Shown: positions 23,500 to 36,224, counted from the first letter of the stretch. The stretch is DNA of 64,000 nucleotides from Rhyacophila brunnea (GCA_022495005.1 JAGYXB010000510.1:372001-436000), one strand, 5' to 3'. Translations and numbers: made by a program. Notes: generated by a model from the letters alone, not told the origin.

Positions 23500-24871
23500 A
23501 TTCTGGTTGTTAATCCAAAGTGTGTGCTAATTTAATACGTTCCACTGCAAATAACTTTACACGATCATATTGAATCCACACAGTGGAGTTAGTTGACTGT
23601 GCATTTTCTTTGTGAATGTTTGTGTTCAGTGTCTCATTATGTGAGAGGCGTCGTCGGCGTCGGCCGGATGCACAATCTAAACTAAACAATGTCACTGACT
23701 GTCTGAAACGCATCTACTGGCAATCTATTGAAATTCATTCGCGTCTACGAGAAGCGCTCATTCCTTTTCATGTCGTTTTCTGTTCATATTATTGCAATGT
23801 GACTCGAAGGCAGTGCAATCATTTAAATTTACAGGCAGCAAGCTTTTACACGACACTGATAAGCTATTGAGTCTGTCTGCGTTGTGGAGCGCTTTACAAA
23901 TCTTAACTATGTCATATTATAGGATGTATCACTCGGATTCTATAAACATTGTAATCTTGATTCAATTATGATGGAGTTTTTTGGTTAATCCTAACTATGG
24001 AAAAATCGATAGTATTCCATGGTTTAGTTTTTATTAAAAGGTTTCATCGCAGTTTCTTTTACCGGTTTAAGAAACTAAATATTCCAACTCTTGTAATGAC
24101 ACCCAGTGTTGCCAACTGTCATTGACAAAAACATGCGAGACGGGGTACTAAAACAAGCTATTTAGCAGGAAAAAACGCAAAATTTTGTGAAACTAAAATT
24201 ACAAAACCTTTTGCCTATCGAAAAAAAATGCAAAAAAATTACACCATATTTTCCCAGAAACTCATTTCTAAATTGACAAAAAATAATTCACTAATCTAAC
24301 AATTTAGATTATTTTTATTTTTCAAGCTAGATACCTATCAAATATGCTATATCTGACAAGAAGAACGCTAATTTGGTAACAGTTATGTTGCACTTAGCAT
24401 AAGTTGACCATAAGCCACAAATGCACTTAAAAACATAAATACAATAATTTATATTCCTTATTTGTAGCATTTGGATATTCCGTTAAATTATCGTAATAAA
24501 AATATGTTTTCGAATGTAATCGATACAATATTAGATTCGTTTAGTAACGCTTTGTTATCTGTAAACTCGCACAGCAATTTTCCTTGATGTGTTTCTATTT
24601 TGTTATATTATAATCTTTCTTTACTAATATTTTTTTACCAACTTTACTCATACAATTATAATGTAGTATTCAAGAACTATCGTGCCGTTGACTTGTTTGA
24701 TAGACCAATTATTGACTTATTTTAAAATATTTATTTTTTGTAGATTAATACATATAATAAAAATCGAAAATTTTGTTAGGAATTAATTGCTTTTATCTGT
24801 TTATTTAAGTTTATTCAAGCATTATTTTTTCTCTATCACTTTTAGTTTTGATAGCCATTATACATAATTTG
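23500..24871. other. Non-repetitive sequence, no confirmed gene
   Basis: The block 23510-23900 is GC-richer, with an 84-codon ORF at 23616-23870 (Arg-rich run RRRRRR near its start) and no family features. CAGTGTTGCCAACT at 24104 resembles a transposon terminus but no partner was found. Confidence 0.35.
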
Positions 24872-25020
24872 GAGGATACCTCATAAACATACCAATTAGA
24901 AAAAATATGATGCAAGAATATGAACCTACATTCGTTGAATTCTAACCAATGTGCTTTACCAATTTAGCCACCTGCCCCATACCTAATTAAGATAAAATTA
25001 ACTTAATAGTCATGCAACTG
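24872..25020 (-). mobile_element. tRNA-derived SINE, family 3, copy 3 (diverged)
   Basis: Shares GAGGATACCTCATAA-like start, GTGCTTTACCAATTTAGCCAC (here read in the head) and GCCCCATACCTAATTA with copies 1 and 4. Old, many substitutions. Confidence 0.5.
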
Positions 25021-25171
25021 AATTGCTTAACATGCGTTAATATTTAATAATACTATCGATCGAGGGTAGGTACTTGATGGAATTGAATTTAAATTCTAAT
25101 GGATTTAAATTCATTAATATTTGTAGTTTGAATCAAGGTACGTATTTGCCTTGATTACTGCTCAGTGTATT

Positions 25172-25528
25172 CAATGACATTATTAATGGACGACGCACTC
25201 AATACAGTAGTTAGCAAGTAAATTCGTACATTCGCATGTATAGGTAGACGTCACGCAATTTCCATTATGCGATATCACGCATCGGGAATTTATAGCAATA
25301 TGACCTTTATTGTAATGGCGTTAGAGCAGTGTTTCTAATGTCAATGTTCATTTGAGCGAACCCGTTCGAACCGAACCATTCGGCAGACCCAACAAAAAGC
25401 ATCAGGAATTTATAGCAATATCACCTTTATTGTAATGGCGTTAGAACAGATTATGCCATTCGGCAGACCCGACAATAAAGTGAGTGTCATTTTCTTTTCC
25501 AGATGATTCGTCCATATTAATGTCATTG
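25172..25528 (+). mobile_element. hAT-like MITE with internal duplication, copy 2
   Basis: Starts CAATGACATTA and ends TAATGTCATTG, flanked by a perfect 8-bp duplication AGTGTATT (25164-25171 and 25529-25536). As in the copy at 12467-12850, an approximately 130-bp block is tandemly duplicated inside (GCATCGGG or GCATCAGG, then CCTTTATTGTAATGGCGTTA, then CCATTCGGCAGACCC). Non-coding. Confidence 0.85.
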
Positions 25529-25577
25529 AGTGTATTAGACTACTACACTATTGCATTAGAAATATATTAGAATTTTT

Positions 25578-25752
25578 GGTACTGTTCGGTTATGAGGAAT
25601 ACAGCGGAAAACACATATTTAAAATACGCGATATACTGGATTATTTGTTAGGTTAACCTAACCAAACCTAACCCAAACTAACAAATAATCCAGTATATCG
25701 GGTATTTTAAAAAATGTGTTTTCCGCTGTATTCCTCATAACCGAACAGTACC
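25578..25752. repeat. Nearly perfect foldback palindrome, 175 bp
   Basis: Two arms of about 75 nt are reverse complements with only a few mismatches. The outer ends are GGTACTGTTCGGTTATGAGG and its exact complement. The centre (about 25650-25680) contains TTAGGTTAACCTAACC and is itself partly palindromic. Transcribed, it would fold into a long hairpin. It starts about 40 bp after the hAT-like MITE's TSD. It is probably a foldback MITE; no second copy is seen here. Confidence 0.85.
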
Positions 25753-26805
25753 GATTTTTTTCTTTCTCATAAGTATGTTTCTGGTTATTTATAAAATATG
25801 TATGTTCAATAAAGAATGTTGTAGTCTCAAATCTTGTAAATTATTCGTTTAATAAAAAAAACTTATACCTAGGTTAGTATATAGGTTCTTTGTAATTAAT
25901 GTATCTTGCTGCGTATGAGCTAAGAACTGTCGTGTCAGTGATTTTTCTTATAAAAATACATATAACTTATTACTGAAGTGATCGCCGCAACGTTCAACTC
26001 CTACAACGTCAGTGTGGAATAGCATTTATTATTCTGTATAATATATACCTAACTTAAATTAACGCAAGTTTGTATATTGCTATTAAGCATTTTCAATTAA
26101 CTGTAGGCGACTCCACTGCAAACAATAAGTTGTCTAATACTAGTTAGTTCAAATATTGTCCAAGATCAAAGACCTACCGCATCATGTTGCTCGTAGCACA
26201 ACAGTTGCGCAAAGCGAATACTGCTGAAGCAGACAAACATGTTGTACACACTATGTAGTATTCGTAAGAAGAATTTACAGTTTGCACGGGTAAGACCGCA
26301 GACACGGCAGATATAAATGCAAGCGCTTGTTGCTCTGCTCAGTGAAGTACTGTGGCAAAGAACCATGGATATTTTATGAAGGGGCAAAGCTAAATTATTC
26401 TTCTCTAGCATTTGTAGATATCGACTACCAAACCGAATGAAGATACCTTATTAATATAAACAGGGAACTCAGAAATAATGGGAACTGAAATACACAACGG
26501 GTAAGGCGATAGCAGGTAACAGACTCGAGTAAGGATGAATCCGGGTTAAACATTCACCCGTGTTAAGAATACGTTTTACGTCGAATACTAAAAACTGCTC
26601 TCGGTTTATGCATTTACGCTCATTTAATGTTGGTGTATTACACACACTATTGCACGTGCATAATGCGTGCTTCATTTTCGTAGGACACTCACACATTCAA
26701 AAGCCTGCTTCACCATCCGGCGTATTGAATATTGCCTATCGGTATTCTATTTATTATCTGTTCTGTGAATATAAATAAACAAAGGGAAAAATATACCTAC
26801 ATAAT
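25753..26805. other. Non-repetitive sequence, no gene seen
   Basis: 26160-26440 and 26500-26720 are less AT-rich, with short overlapping ORFs on both strands and no family features. No splice-bounded exon could be supported. Confidence 0.4.
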
Positions 26806-26890
26806 TTTAAAACACCTCAGATATATAGGATTTGCGCCAGTGTGCTTTAGCAATTAAATTAAGCCACGTGCGTCTTACCTAATTATTCAT
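26806..26890 (-). mobile_element. tRNA-derived SINE, family 3, copy 4 (partial)
   Basis: AAAACACCTCAGATATATAG followed by GTGCTTTAGCAATTAAATTA and a TACCTAATTA word place it in family 3. The head is incomplete. Confidence 0.5.
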
Positions 26891-26934
26891 TAAGTATAAT
26901 AATATTATTGAAATTCAAATTTATTGTACATATA

Positions 26935-27310
26935 ATGAATATGATAAATTATAAATTCAACGCGTTCACGACATGACACGACATGAGTATTATAATTGTC
27001 AAAGAAAAAGTACATGGAGGCACACAGAGTGAACTAAGTTGATAGACCCTATCATAAAAACTTATAAAACAACATCTACCTGAATTTACCTTTACATAAG
27101 TGGAATATATCAATATCCGAAGCGATTTTAATAAACATAGTTATTGCCCTCCCAATTGGCATTACTAACGGCAGGATAGTTCTGCACCTTGCAAGAACAA
27201 ACAACGGATGTCCCCGATTTCTAAGATAAATATCAGAGACACACAAGCCAACGTTACCAAGAACAGCAGTTTCCTTTTACGCCTCGTATAAGTCCGAGCA
27301 ATCTTTTTCA
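26935..27310 (-). mobile_element. 5'-truncated jockey/CR1-like LINE fragment
   Basis: Aligns with 6968-7330 and 50590-51000: GTGGAATATATCAATATCCG, TTATTGCCCTCCCAATTGGC, AGAACAAACAAC. On the minus strand it is the C-terminal part of the LINE reverse transcriptase, broken by stops. The 115-codon ORF at 27165-27512 is partly this LINE and partly unrelated upstream sequence. Confidence 0.7.
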
Positions 27311-28124
27311 GTTTGAACAAGGTACCAATAATAATATACTTATCTCGATTGCCAGTCGACGTCAGGATTTCTCCAAATTTTAGTTTTAACGTACTTGCAC
27401 CTTCTAATAACTTAATACGTTGAATAAAAAAATCATATAACAGAAAAAAGGGTTTAATAAAAACTTTTTCAGATACATTAATGGAACTTAACCACAAAAA
27501 ATTGACAGCCATCTTCTCAATATAATATAATCAACTTTTGTTTTCTATAGATACCAATAATTCAACTACAATAAAATATACAATCGCCTTGAAGTGTGAT
27601 ACATATCCTTCTAGTTATATAATAGTGCAAGTTTTTTGTATAACCTGTTTCTTATTTTACATAAAAAAAACATTTAGAAAGACATTTTACTAGTGTCTAT
27701 TTTATTCAGCTTATATTTATAGGAATTGTAGAGAGTAATTAAGGCAAATAGGGCACTATAGAACACATCGTGCCATGAATATATAAACATTCAAATAGCC
27801 GACATTCTTTCGAACTATTTGACCCGGTGTTGGAATTATAATCCAAGACAATCCTCTGATGATTAATCGCTCTTCGGTATCTTACATCGTTTCAATAAAT
27901 TTTAAATTAATTCTCTAAAACAATAAATAAATCAGGTATACTGACGTTAGTGTCATATTATTTTATTTTAAATATCATCAAGCGTGGAACAATCCATTGA
28001 AGGATAAAGGCCTTTCCGACCTGGTTCCATTAATCTTGATTACATGAATTGCGTTGCCACAAACTTTCTCTAAACTTACGTACTGTTTGGCCACCATTGT
28101 TTTATATCCTTCATTTTTACAACG
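27311..28124. other. AT-rich sequence, no gene seen
   Basis: Nothing recognised between the LINE fragment and the next dispersed repeat. Confidence 0.45.
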
Positions 28125-28540
28125 TTTTATTAGGTCGTATTCTTATCTGTCCGGTAGTTGCATCGATTTTTAACTAACTTCCCGACTAGCTAGTCATTCG
28201 AAACTTTTAGAATATATCGGAACACGATGCCACTGCATTCTTTTAATACTTTTAGCCATCTTTAAGTAGAATTGAATTCATTTTCAGTTAATTCTGTTTT
28301 ATGAAAAGTTATTTCGGAAGCAATTAAATTATTAATATATTATACGTGCGTTACTATGGAAATCAATATGAAATAACATTTCAGTATTCTATATTTATTC
28401 AGTATTTCAATCAAGTACATTTTTTTTTGATAGTTTAAGCTAGTCAAGTCAAGTTTATATGATTCAACAGAAAATTTAAAAACGTTGTATATAAAAAAAG
28501 TTCTTTTTATCTTGTAATTATTTCTGTCCGAACCGTTAAT
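28125..28540 (-). repeat. Dispersed repeat E, copy 1
   Basis: Its reverse complement matches 46240-46710: TACAAGATAAAAAGAACTTT, GAATCATATAAACTTGAC, GAATTCAATTCTACTTAAAG, ATGGCTAAAAGTATT. Ends are not sharp. It encodes no recognisable protein. Transposon class undetermined. Confidence 0.6.
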
Positions 28541-29455
28541 GAAAGCTTTGGTTGGTGGAAGGAATATAGTGAAACTGTACCTAATATCTTGGTATGAAAG
28601 CACGCATAGTGGTTTAGTTGATGGAGTGGCCATTTCAGTAGCCGATTCAATCCTGATGTTGAAAAAAAAACTATACGTAAAAAAGTTTTCTAATACAACC
28701 TCTACTTAGTGCAGGTTTATATTGTTTACTTAGAGTAGAACATGTTAATTTTTCTTTTAATCTCTTGAATCCGTAGAGTAAAGACTTAATGCGTACGCAT
28801 CTTGTTCCATGGATTAATGGTTCAAACCCGATGAGGTTTGATTGTAACTGCGCTCGTACAAACGAAAATCGCACATTGCCCATCTTCAGTTTTGGAAAAC
28901 GTACATCAAAACGATATAATATCGTATTGACAGAAAAACACTCCATACTAATCAATCGATACCTCATTGGTTGCATACCGTTTAATACTAATACGTCGAC
29001 TAATGAATGGCCCAGAATGATTTACGAACTCTCAAAAATTGTGTATGATTTCAATCTAAGTATATTTAACTAAATACTTATTCAATATAGTAAATCAATG
29101 GTTCAAACTAAATGTAGAAGATTCAGATATAGTTTTTCTTATTTTAATTAACGTCTGCGTTCTATCATCGTATATACAGAATGTTTATATGCTAATAATC
29201 GTGTAATAGTAATCTCTTAATATACTTCTATAGTCTGGGAGCTTCGTTTTAAAACTGTAATAGTAAACAATGCATTATTGATCATACCATTCTACGAACA
29301 TGAGTACGTTGTTTGTTATGGCGGAACCCAATATCCTAGCTTTACATAGTGCATGTTTAATGGATTTTGATTATTTTTTCGCTACGCTGCGGGCGAAAAT
29401 TGGACAGAGCCCTCTGTTAGTTTTGATTTACTTGTATATTAACTATAGCAACTCG
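28541..29455. other. Spacer with possible tRNA-like remnants
   Basis: 28600-28670 (GCATAGTGGTTTAGTTGATGG, then AGCCGATTCAATCCTG) and 28790-28850 (TGGTTCAAACCCGA) resemble decayed tRNA heads. The 94-codon ORF at 28789-29073 has no family features. Confidence 0.3.
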
Positions 29456-30203
29456 CAGTGGTTGCAAATAGGAATTACAATACCGGTATTTTGAAAACCG
29501 GAATCCCTGCATATATAGATACCGAAAAACCGGTATTTTCTTTATTAAGTAAATATAAAAAATGACTAAATCATCCGACAGATGTGTAATAATAACACCA
29601 AATCCATAACATGTCATTTGTCATTTTGAAACATTTTCAAAAATTTGTCAAACCCACAAATATTCTCTATTGACTTCAGTTTCTGGACGGAAATTTCTTG
29701 TCTTGGTATGTTTTTAACGAATACCGATAGTGGTACTGGTCATGGTCCCCACATCCTGAAGCGGGCTCCCAGGTCAGGATCTTTGCCGGGCCCCTCCCTA
29801 CCTATCCCTAAGGGACAGTCTGACGCTCTACAGTGACATTTTACAAATGGTTTCGAGGTCAAATAAAATTCATCGTATTTTTTAGCGATTTTTTAACACA
29901 TCGAATTATGGAGTTGTCAAATATCAACACACATTTACCAAAAATTGCGCACAACCATATTATATTTCGAAAAGGTAATAACCCCGAAGTAAAATTTTGC
30001 CATCGGCGACTTTTTTACTATAATTTAAGATGTGTTTATCTCAATTATCTGGTCGACGCGCCACGTCGGGCCCCCCTTGAGCCCGGGCCCCTAGGCTAGA
30101 GCCTTTTCAGCCCCTCCCTCCTTGTGGGGGCAATGCTACTAGTATTCACTATGTCGTACAGAAATACCGGTATTGTTATTTTCATTTGGTATCGCAATCC
30201 CTG
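29456..30203. mobile_element. hAT-like element interrupted by a nested MITE
   Basis: Left end CAGTGGTTGCAAATAGG, complement of right end CAGGGATTGCGATACC; both lead into CAATACCGGTATTT (29480-29493 and 30163-30176), a subterminal inverted repeat. The flanks (GCAACTCG, GTTTCAAA) do not match, so the boundaries or the TSD have decayed. It encloses the GC-ended MITE at 29741-30135. Confidence 0.55.
29741..30135 (-). mobile_element. GC-ended hAT-like MITE, copy 2, nested
   Basis: Reverse-orientation copy of 23115-23491. Starts CATGGTCCCCACATCCTGAA and ends TTGTGGGGGCAATG. The flanks GTACTGGT and CTACTAGT match at 6 of 8 positions, consistent with an aged 8-bp TSD. The ORFs at 29645-29836 and 29833-30099 are accidental. 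Its position inside another hAT element dates it as the later insertion. Confidence 0.75.
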
Positions 30204-30800
30204 GTTTCAAACCGCTCAATACTGATAGCCGTATATCGCATTGAATGAATTCTGCCTAATACACATAGGCCCAAGAAGTGTCAATTGCTATGATTAACCC
30301 ATCAAATATATGCGAATTCAATTGAAAACTTATCCTATTTGGTTAATCAGTGATTCAACCCAACGCGACGTCACTGAGTTGTTGCTTAAACTTATTTGCT
30401 AGATGCGGCTTACATTGCGCTCGCTCTTGGCCCGCGGGCACAGTGGATAAAGGAGCCGTCTCACTTCTCACCGGGTCTAAACGTGTTTAGTTTGTCACAA
30501 GTTGTATGACAAAGCTCCCGTGGCTGTGGCTCTAACTACCTATCGTGCGAAAGCTCTTTTAGAAAAGTTTACGAGCTGCGGTCGGGGCGTTTTGCGGTGG
30601 TGACATGTTGCGGTTTATATCGTTACGCCAATGGATCGGGGCGGGAAATTGTTTCAGTTTATTGATTTTCTGACATTTATGGGGGGGCTCTACGCTACTG
30701 TGGATTTATTGGACGCACCTAGCGCCAAATATGAACGACGTAATTTAATACATTTTGCCAATAATTTACATTCTCAAGTATTTTAAATCATCAATATGTA
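30204..30800. other. GC-richer non-repetitive block
   Basis: 30360-30720 is clearly less AT-rich than the rest (GCGCTCGCTCTTGGCCCGCG, CTGCGGTCGGGGCGTTTTGC). No coding exon or repeat is recognised. A regulatory or conserved element is possible. Confidence 0.35.
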
Positions 30801-31178
30801 TCGTCACCTCAATATTACAACCCGATAACTTGATTTTCACTGTTTTTAATTTATTATTGAATAATATGATTCTACATTTCCTTCTTTATAAAACGATAAA
30901 CTAGGTAAGTCAAAAGTCAGTGGGAACTGTATTAATTTTGTATTTGAAAACATTATATACTTAACTTTAAAACCATAAATGCATTAAATAAATAAAATAA
31001 TATATCTACAATATTTTTTCATACAATTGAACATTGTTCCCAATTAGACAAGCACAATTTTCCATTTGTATTTTAAATACTAATTATAGTCTAGATTCAT
31101 GTTAATCAAGTTAAGTTTAAATTTAATTTCCCAACAATGACAAATCAGAGTTATCTAGTTATAGTATTGAGGTGACGG
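30801..31178 (-). mobile_element. Tc1/mariner-type MITE, copy 2
   Basis: Termini TCGTCACCTCAATATTACAA and TATAGTATTGAGGTGACGG, flanked by TA on both sides. The reverse complement matches 17350-17746 along its length. Slightly shorter (378 bp). Confidence 0.8.
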
Positions 31179-32262
31179 TATATAAAACTTTACGAAATAT
31201 ACTTATTTTAATTCAAAAATAAATTTACAATATTAAAAAAGCTGTTCATTTACCAAATTTATTTTAATTACACATTATATTTTATGGTTAGAACCTAGTT
31301 TAATAAGTTATACTGAATTTAAGCATGATTTTTTAAACAATTCACAATTTTAATGTATTTTTTAAACAAAAAAATTCGATTTTTCTATAAAATGAAATCT
31401 TTTTTATTTATATCAAATCGTGCTTAGGCTTTGTGACCACACTAATTCTCTCTATTTTTTACTAATATGTATGTATCTTAGATTCTTAAACTGTAGGTAT
31501 ATTATTAAATTTAAAAAAAATCTTTATTCGTAAATACAAGATAATGTTAGATTAGATTATATAATGGTCAAAAAGACAAAAAATAGTTTACCGTATTTTT
31601 CCGAAAAAAATGATAAGTATTGCCTTTTCTTCTAATACATAATATATTTTGTTTATTTCGACAAAATTTAAATGTAATTTATACAATCAAAGTCTGTAGA
31701 CTGGTATCAACTTTTTAGACATAGACGCTTGCGTCATCACAAAGGAAAATTGGTGATCCTTCGGGAAATTATTTCACATTTTCATGTCGTTTCAAAGTCT
31801 AATACCCACCCGCACTTTTGTGTTTAGTGACGTAGAGAGAATATTTAGTAGGCGCGGCTTCAAAACTGTTTGGATGTTTTCGGATCTATACATTTTTAAT
31901 ATGCGTTGTTTTATTTCAGTTATCTGACTGAATTCGTAGAGGCATATTTCCTTTTGTGTGCAAAAAGTACTGTCATATTTTGTAACATGTTTGCTTTTAT
32001 GAACATATTATGTACAGTATGAATCGTAAATCGAGCACCATATTATAATATATACATACATAATATTAAACAGACATTATGAAATCATAACTTATTAGTT
32101 ATTAAATTATGCATGTTCAAAATTATCACCACCAATAATGTGGCTGCATCTGCGTGATGATTGAAACAACTTAACTCATTTTTTTTTTTTAAATATAATT
32201 ACGAATGGTAATACCTATACTTGTTATTTCATATCCTCTTATACTCAGTATACCTACGCATT
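31179..32262. other. AT-rich sequence, no gene seen
   Basis: No gene or repeat recognised. Confidence 0.5.
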
Positions 32263-32468
32263 ATAACTTTGCACTTTTTACTACACTGATACGCTTTTTT
32301 GCTTGATTACCTCGAATAAAATTATAACAAATGACATTCACTTGTATTAATAAAATATGTAGTAATAAATAAAAAATATTTAATATATCTAAAAAAAAAA
32401 AGGTTTTTATAAATTACATCATTTTCATCCTTGAGCCGGAGTGCAAAGCGATAAAGTAGCAACTCTAC
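32263..32468. mobile_element. MITE family R1, copy 2
   Basis: ATAACTTTGCACTTTTTACT at the left end and GCCGGAGTGCAAAGCGAT at the right; interior ACACTGATACGC, GATTACCTCG, ATTCACTTGTATTAATAAA as in copies 1 and 3. A poly-A run interrupts the middle. Confidence 0.7.
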
Positions 32469-32724
32469 ACGTTATAATATTAATCAAAGCTTTTTTTTTC
32501 TTAAAATTGAGATAAAAATAGTTCCTAAAATATTTTTTCTTGCAAATATCATAATCTCTTAAAATATGTATTAATTTATTCCAGAAAAGGTTTCATATAT
32601 ACAATATATTGTGCAATAGAAGTACCTATTTATGTTTAAAAAGCCACTATTTCAGAAAAACTGTTTTAACTGTGTAAACTAAAAATTGATTTAAGGATTC
32701 TGCAGATCGACAAATGGATATTAA

Positions 32725-32870
32725 TTAGCCACTTGCTCAACATATTAGGTCCATACTCTGACTCCAAACACAAATTGAAAAACAATATGTGCATTTGCTA
32801 GACCCAGGTTTCTAACCTGGAACCCACGACATTATAGGCTGACGCTTAAGCCGCTCGGCCATAGTGATCG
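32725..32870 (-). mobile_element. tRNA-Ser/Leu-like SINE, family 2
   Basis: Minus strand: ATGGCCGAGCGGCTTAAGCG head, then a B box weakened to AGGTTAGAAACCTGG, then the body ending TAATATGTTGAGCAAGTGG. The A-box half is the best preserved in this window. Confidence 0.75.
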
Positions 32871-33524
32871 TAAATTATATTGAGTAATAATATATAAAAT
32901 AAATATTGTTAAGTTATAATTATTCATACTAGGTAATGCATGTGTTCTGTGTCGCGGATTGCAAAAAATTACTCAAATGTAATTGCACAAAACTTATTCA
33001 ATTACTTTTTATTTAATTGTATACAATTTAATTCGTATAATATTTTCCATATAGTTCACGACGTATGGATCACACGGTATAATGAATTTATATACCCACT
33101 CATTTTATCACGCCGTGTGTAGGTACTTTATACATCCATTTTTTAAATTGTACCGCATTCCTTTTTGTATTTGAGCTGTCATCGTATGTTCTTCCTTCGC
33201 CTTCCTTCCTAGAACTTATTCATTGAAGAGACCATTCTCAAGAGATATGATAAAGTGTAATGCTAGATAATGGCGTGAGTGCAACGACCTTGAAACGTCG
33301 AGGAAAATGGGAGAGGAAAGAACACACAGTGACAGCTCGAATACAAAACAACATATGACAGACAAGCGTGAAAGTCGCAACATTCATATGTTATTTATAA
33401 AATATTTCGCAGTATATAAAGTTAATACCTCCATTGCTGCAATAGTACATCCTGTCAGTCGGATAATCGCTACTAGTTTCTACCATTGTAGTAACTAAGT
33501 ATATTAGTATAATGTCTTTAAAGC
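32871..33524. other. AT-rich sequence, no gene seen
   Basis: Two 60-63-codon ORFs (32940-33122, 33307-33498) without family features. 33170-33310 is somewhat less AT-rich. Confidence 0.4.
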
Positions 33525-34120
33525 TGTGGGTGCGGCCAAAAGAAATGGCGTATTTCAAAAAAAAAACACTACCTTATTCTTAGGTCAATAATTATTATAA
33601 AGCAATCATTATTCGTAGGATGTTTATCACACTTGAATGGTCAAAGACATAGCTTATAATTAGTATCTTTAGAATTATCTTCAAATGTATTAATCTTACC
33701 CATTTTTTGAATAATAAAATGCCTAATTCTTGTAAAATTTGGGATCACAGAGATTATCAATATAATTTTTTATCGTAAATATTTCACTATAATAATGTCG
33801 ACATAAATTATACTAATGGTTTTATAAATGCGTTTAAAAATTAATAAATGTAAAAAATCTTAACACCACTGAACATGCATGTACTGAAATATTACTATAT
33901 TCTAAAACATTAGAGCGAGAGGTTTAAAAGAATACTATTTAATGTAATAAAAGCACTTTATGCAGTCATCAAATGTTTAAAATAAATATAAAGGATAATA
34001 AGGCTTCAAAATTATATAAATAGATTATCTATAACGTTTAAGGAATGGCCAGGATCATGCTTTGAAAATGCAATAAAAGCTCCATTTTGACTTACGCTGA
34101 GCAATGCCCCCCCTTAATAA
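33525..34120 (-). repeat. Dispersed repeat F, copy 1
   Basis: Its reverse complement matches 60310-60895 almost throughout: GTCAAAATGGAGCTTTTAT, AAGCATGATCCTGG, AATTTTGAAGCCTTA, GACTGCATAAAGT, CACTTGAATGGTCAAAGAC complement. Non-coding. The copy at 60 kb has a tRNA-like head at its start, lost here. Class uncertain. Confidence 0.65.
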
Positions 34121-36224
34121 AAATTCGTTTACCTTGTGGCCTTTTCACCGTCAGCCAATTTTTTACTAGGTGGCCAGCTATTTTTAGAATACTATAAATC
34201 CCTTAAATATATGAAATAGGAACAGAATGATAAATATTTGTAACAAATTACCAAATTAACATGTTTCTTGAGTTTATCGTGAATATATTTACACACTAAA
34301 ATAATACATACTATTAGAAATATGCACAAACAGTTTATTCAGAAGTTATGATGTTTACAAGAATGCACGAGTTAACTCGTCCATGGCCTGACCGGACATA
34401 CATGCTATGTCGAGTTAACTTGACTCTGGCAGTGATCAAGTAAATGTGCTTATGTTCTACTTAGGAATGAAACTGAGAGTTAAGTGAAGTTATCGCGAGA
34501 GCATTGTCCAGATCCAGCAATATCAAGAAACATACTGAACTTAGACTACCTTAATCAACCAGAAAAACGTAGGATTGCTGACCATTGAAATAAATTGTAA
34601 GCAAGCCTGTAATTTTAATGACCACAATCCTCAGTAACGGGGCAAAGGATATGGATAGAAATTTAAATTAATGTTATTGTGCATTTGTTAAATTAATTAG
34701 TATGCATATCGTATAAGAAAAAACACATTAATCATACTTAACAAATTTTCCATAAATCACTACGGAATATGCATCGTTTTCTTTGAAAAGTAAATTAATA
34801 ACTTACTGCCAAAGAAAACCTACAGACTAATACAGCGCCAGTTCATTACTACATTGATTCGCGCCCAACTTTCACGAATAAATCACTTAAATTGAAATTT
34901 ATTGAAGAAGAAAAAACCAAACTTTTTCACTGTCTGTTCCCTTGGGAGCAACAAAGGTTGGAGTTGTGTGTTACTTTGCAGTAATATTGGCTCGTTCATT
35001 CTTAAAATACAGCTATAAAATTCAATAGAAAACACTCCGTAACTTCTGTTAGTACCTAATACGAATTACAAGAAAATGGTTTATAAGAAGGTTTTTTTTT
35101 TTTTTTTAATTTAATACGGTTGTTTTGATAGTTTTATAACCATTACATTAACTTAAATTTAACGAGATTACATTTATTAGATAAGTACTTTAACACGGAT
35201 AAGTTTAAAATGATTATTTTTTGTCAGAGTTTTGGATAAGTGTGTCAAAAATGTATAGGCCAAAGCCACAGGTAGCTTTCATATATTTATAGACTGTTTA
35301 ATATAGAAAATTATCAGTATACTTAATTAAGATTTTCTAGAATATGACTTCAAATTATCTTATCCGTACGAGTCCACGATAGTGTAGTGCCACAGTTCGC
35401 GCCTCGGTATGCATGGATGCAGTTCTGATTTCCACGCATGGCAAAGATCACATTTTTTTAAAACCAAAACAAACTGATGTGAAATAGTCGCAATAACGCA
35501 AGAACATCTGGGATAAGGAATGGAATATGTCGTAGAAAGGACTCAAATCTAAAACAATCTAACAGTGGACGCTTGTTTGATGTTATTATTTATATTTTAT
35601 ATTGTACAATTTCTTAAATTAAACAATTAAATCAATTAGTATTTAAATTCAAATTCCATCAAGTACCATCGGTCGATAGTATCAATATTAATTAAATTAT
35701 CGTTTACAGTTTTATCACACTACTCTCCATAGACTCCGCTTGGGAGCAAAATTTGTTATGTACTTAGTATTTTTTAATGTTATTTACAGAAATGATTATA
35801 AAGCTTTTACAATAAGTTTTTTTTTATTAATTCTACGATATTTTAATATAAACCCATCATCGCAACGACACATTGACTAATTTTAAAGATTCGGACATTT
35901 TTTAATAAAACGAGAGGGTATGATATCTATTTTCCTTCTCACACACAACAGTGGCGTGGCTACATGTATATTTTATTATTGTCACAGAAATAAATGTCAT
36001 TGAGTATTAAACGGCTTTAGAAAAGGACTTTGTTAATATCTACGTTAAAGTACTCGTGTGCTGAGGTGTAAAAACATGTAAACTTACAGTGTCCCAGGGC
36101 CCTTGACTTTCCAATCTTACAATATTAATATATTGATATGTATGGTTGTAGGTACACATAAATTATTGTTGGCAAAATTGTTTTGAAACTACCCAAGCGA
36201 ACGTGGACATAAACCGAATCAATT
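34121..36224. other. Non-repetitive sequence with tRNA-like remnant
   Basis: No gene. 35365-35450 on the plus strand (AGTCCACGATAGTGTAGTGC and on) resembles the front of a tRNA-derived SINE without a clear B box. Confidence 0.35.

Noticed and set aside
24100..24200. Transposon left end CAGTGTTGCCAACT
   Set aside because: No inverted partner and no matching duplication found within a few kilobases.
28789..29073. 94-codon plus-strand ORF
   Set aside because: Overlaps a tRNA-like decayed repeat and has no family motif.
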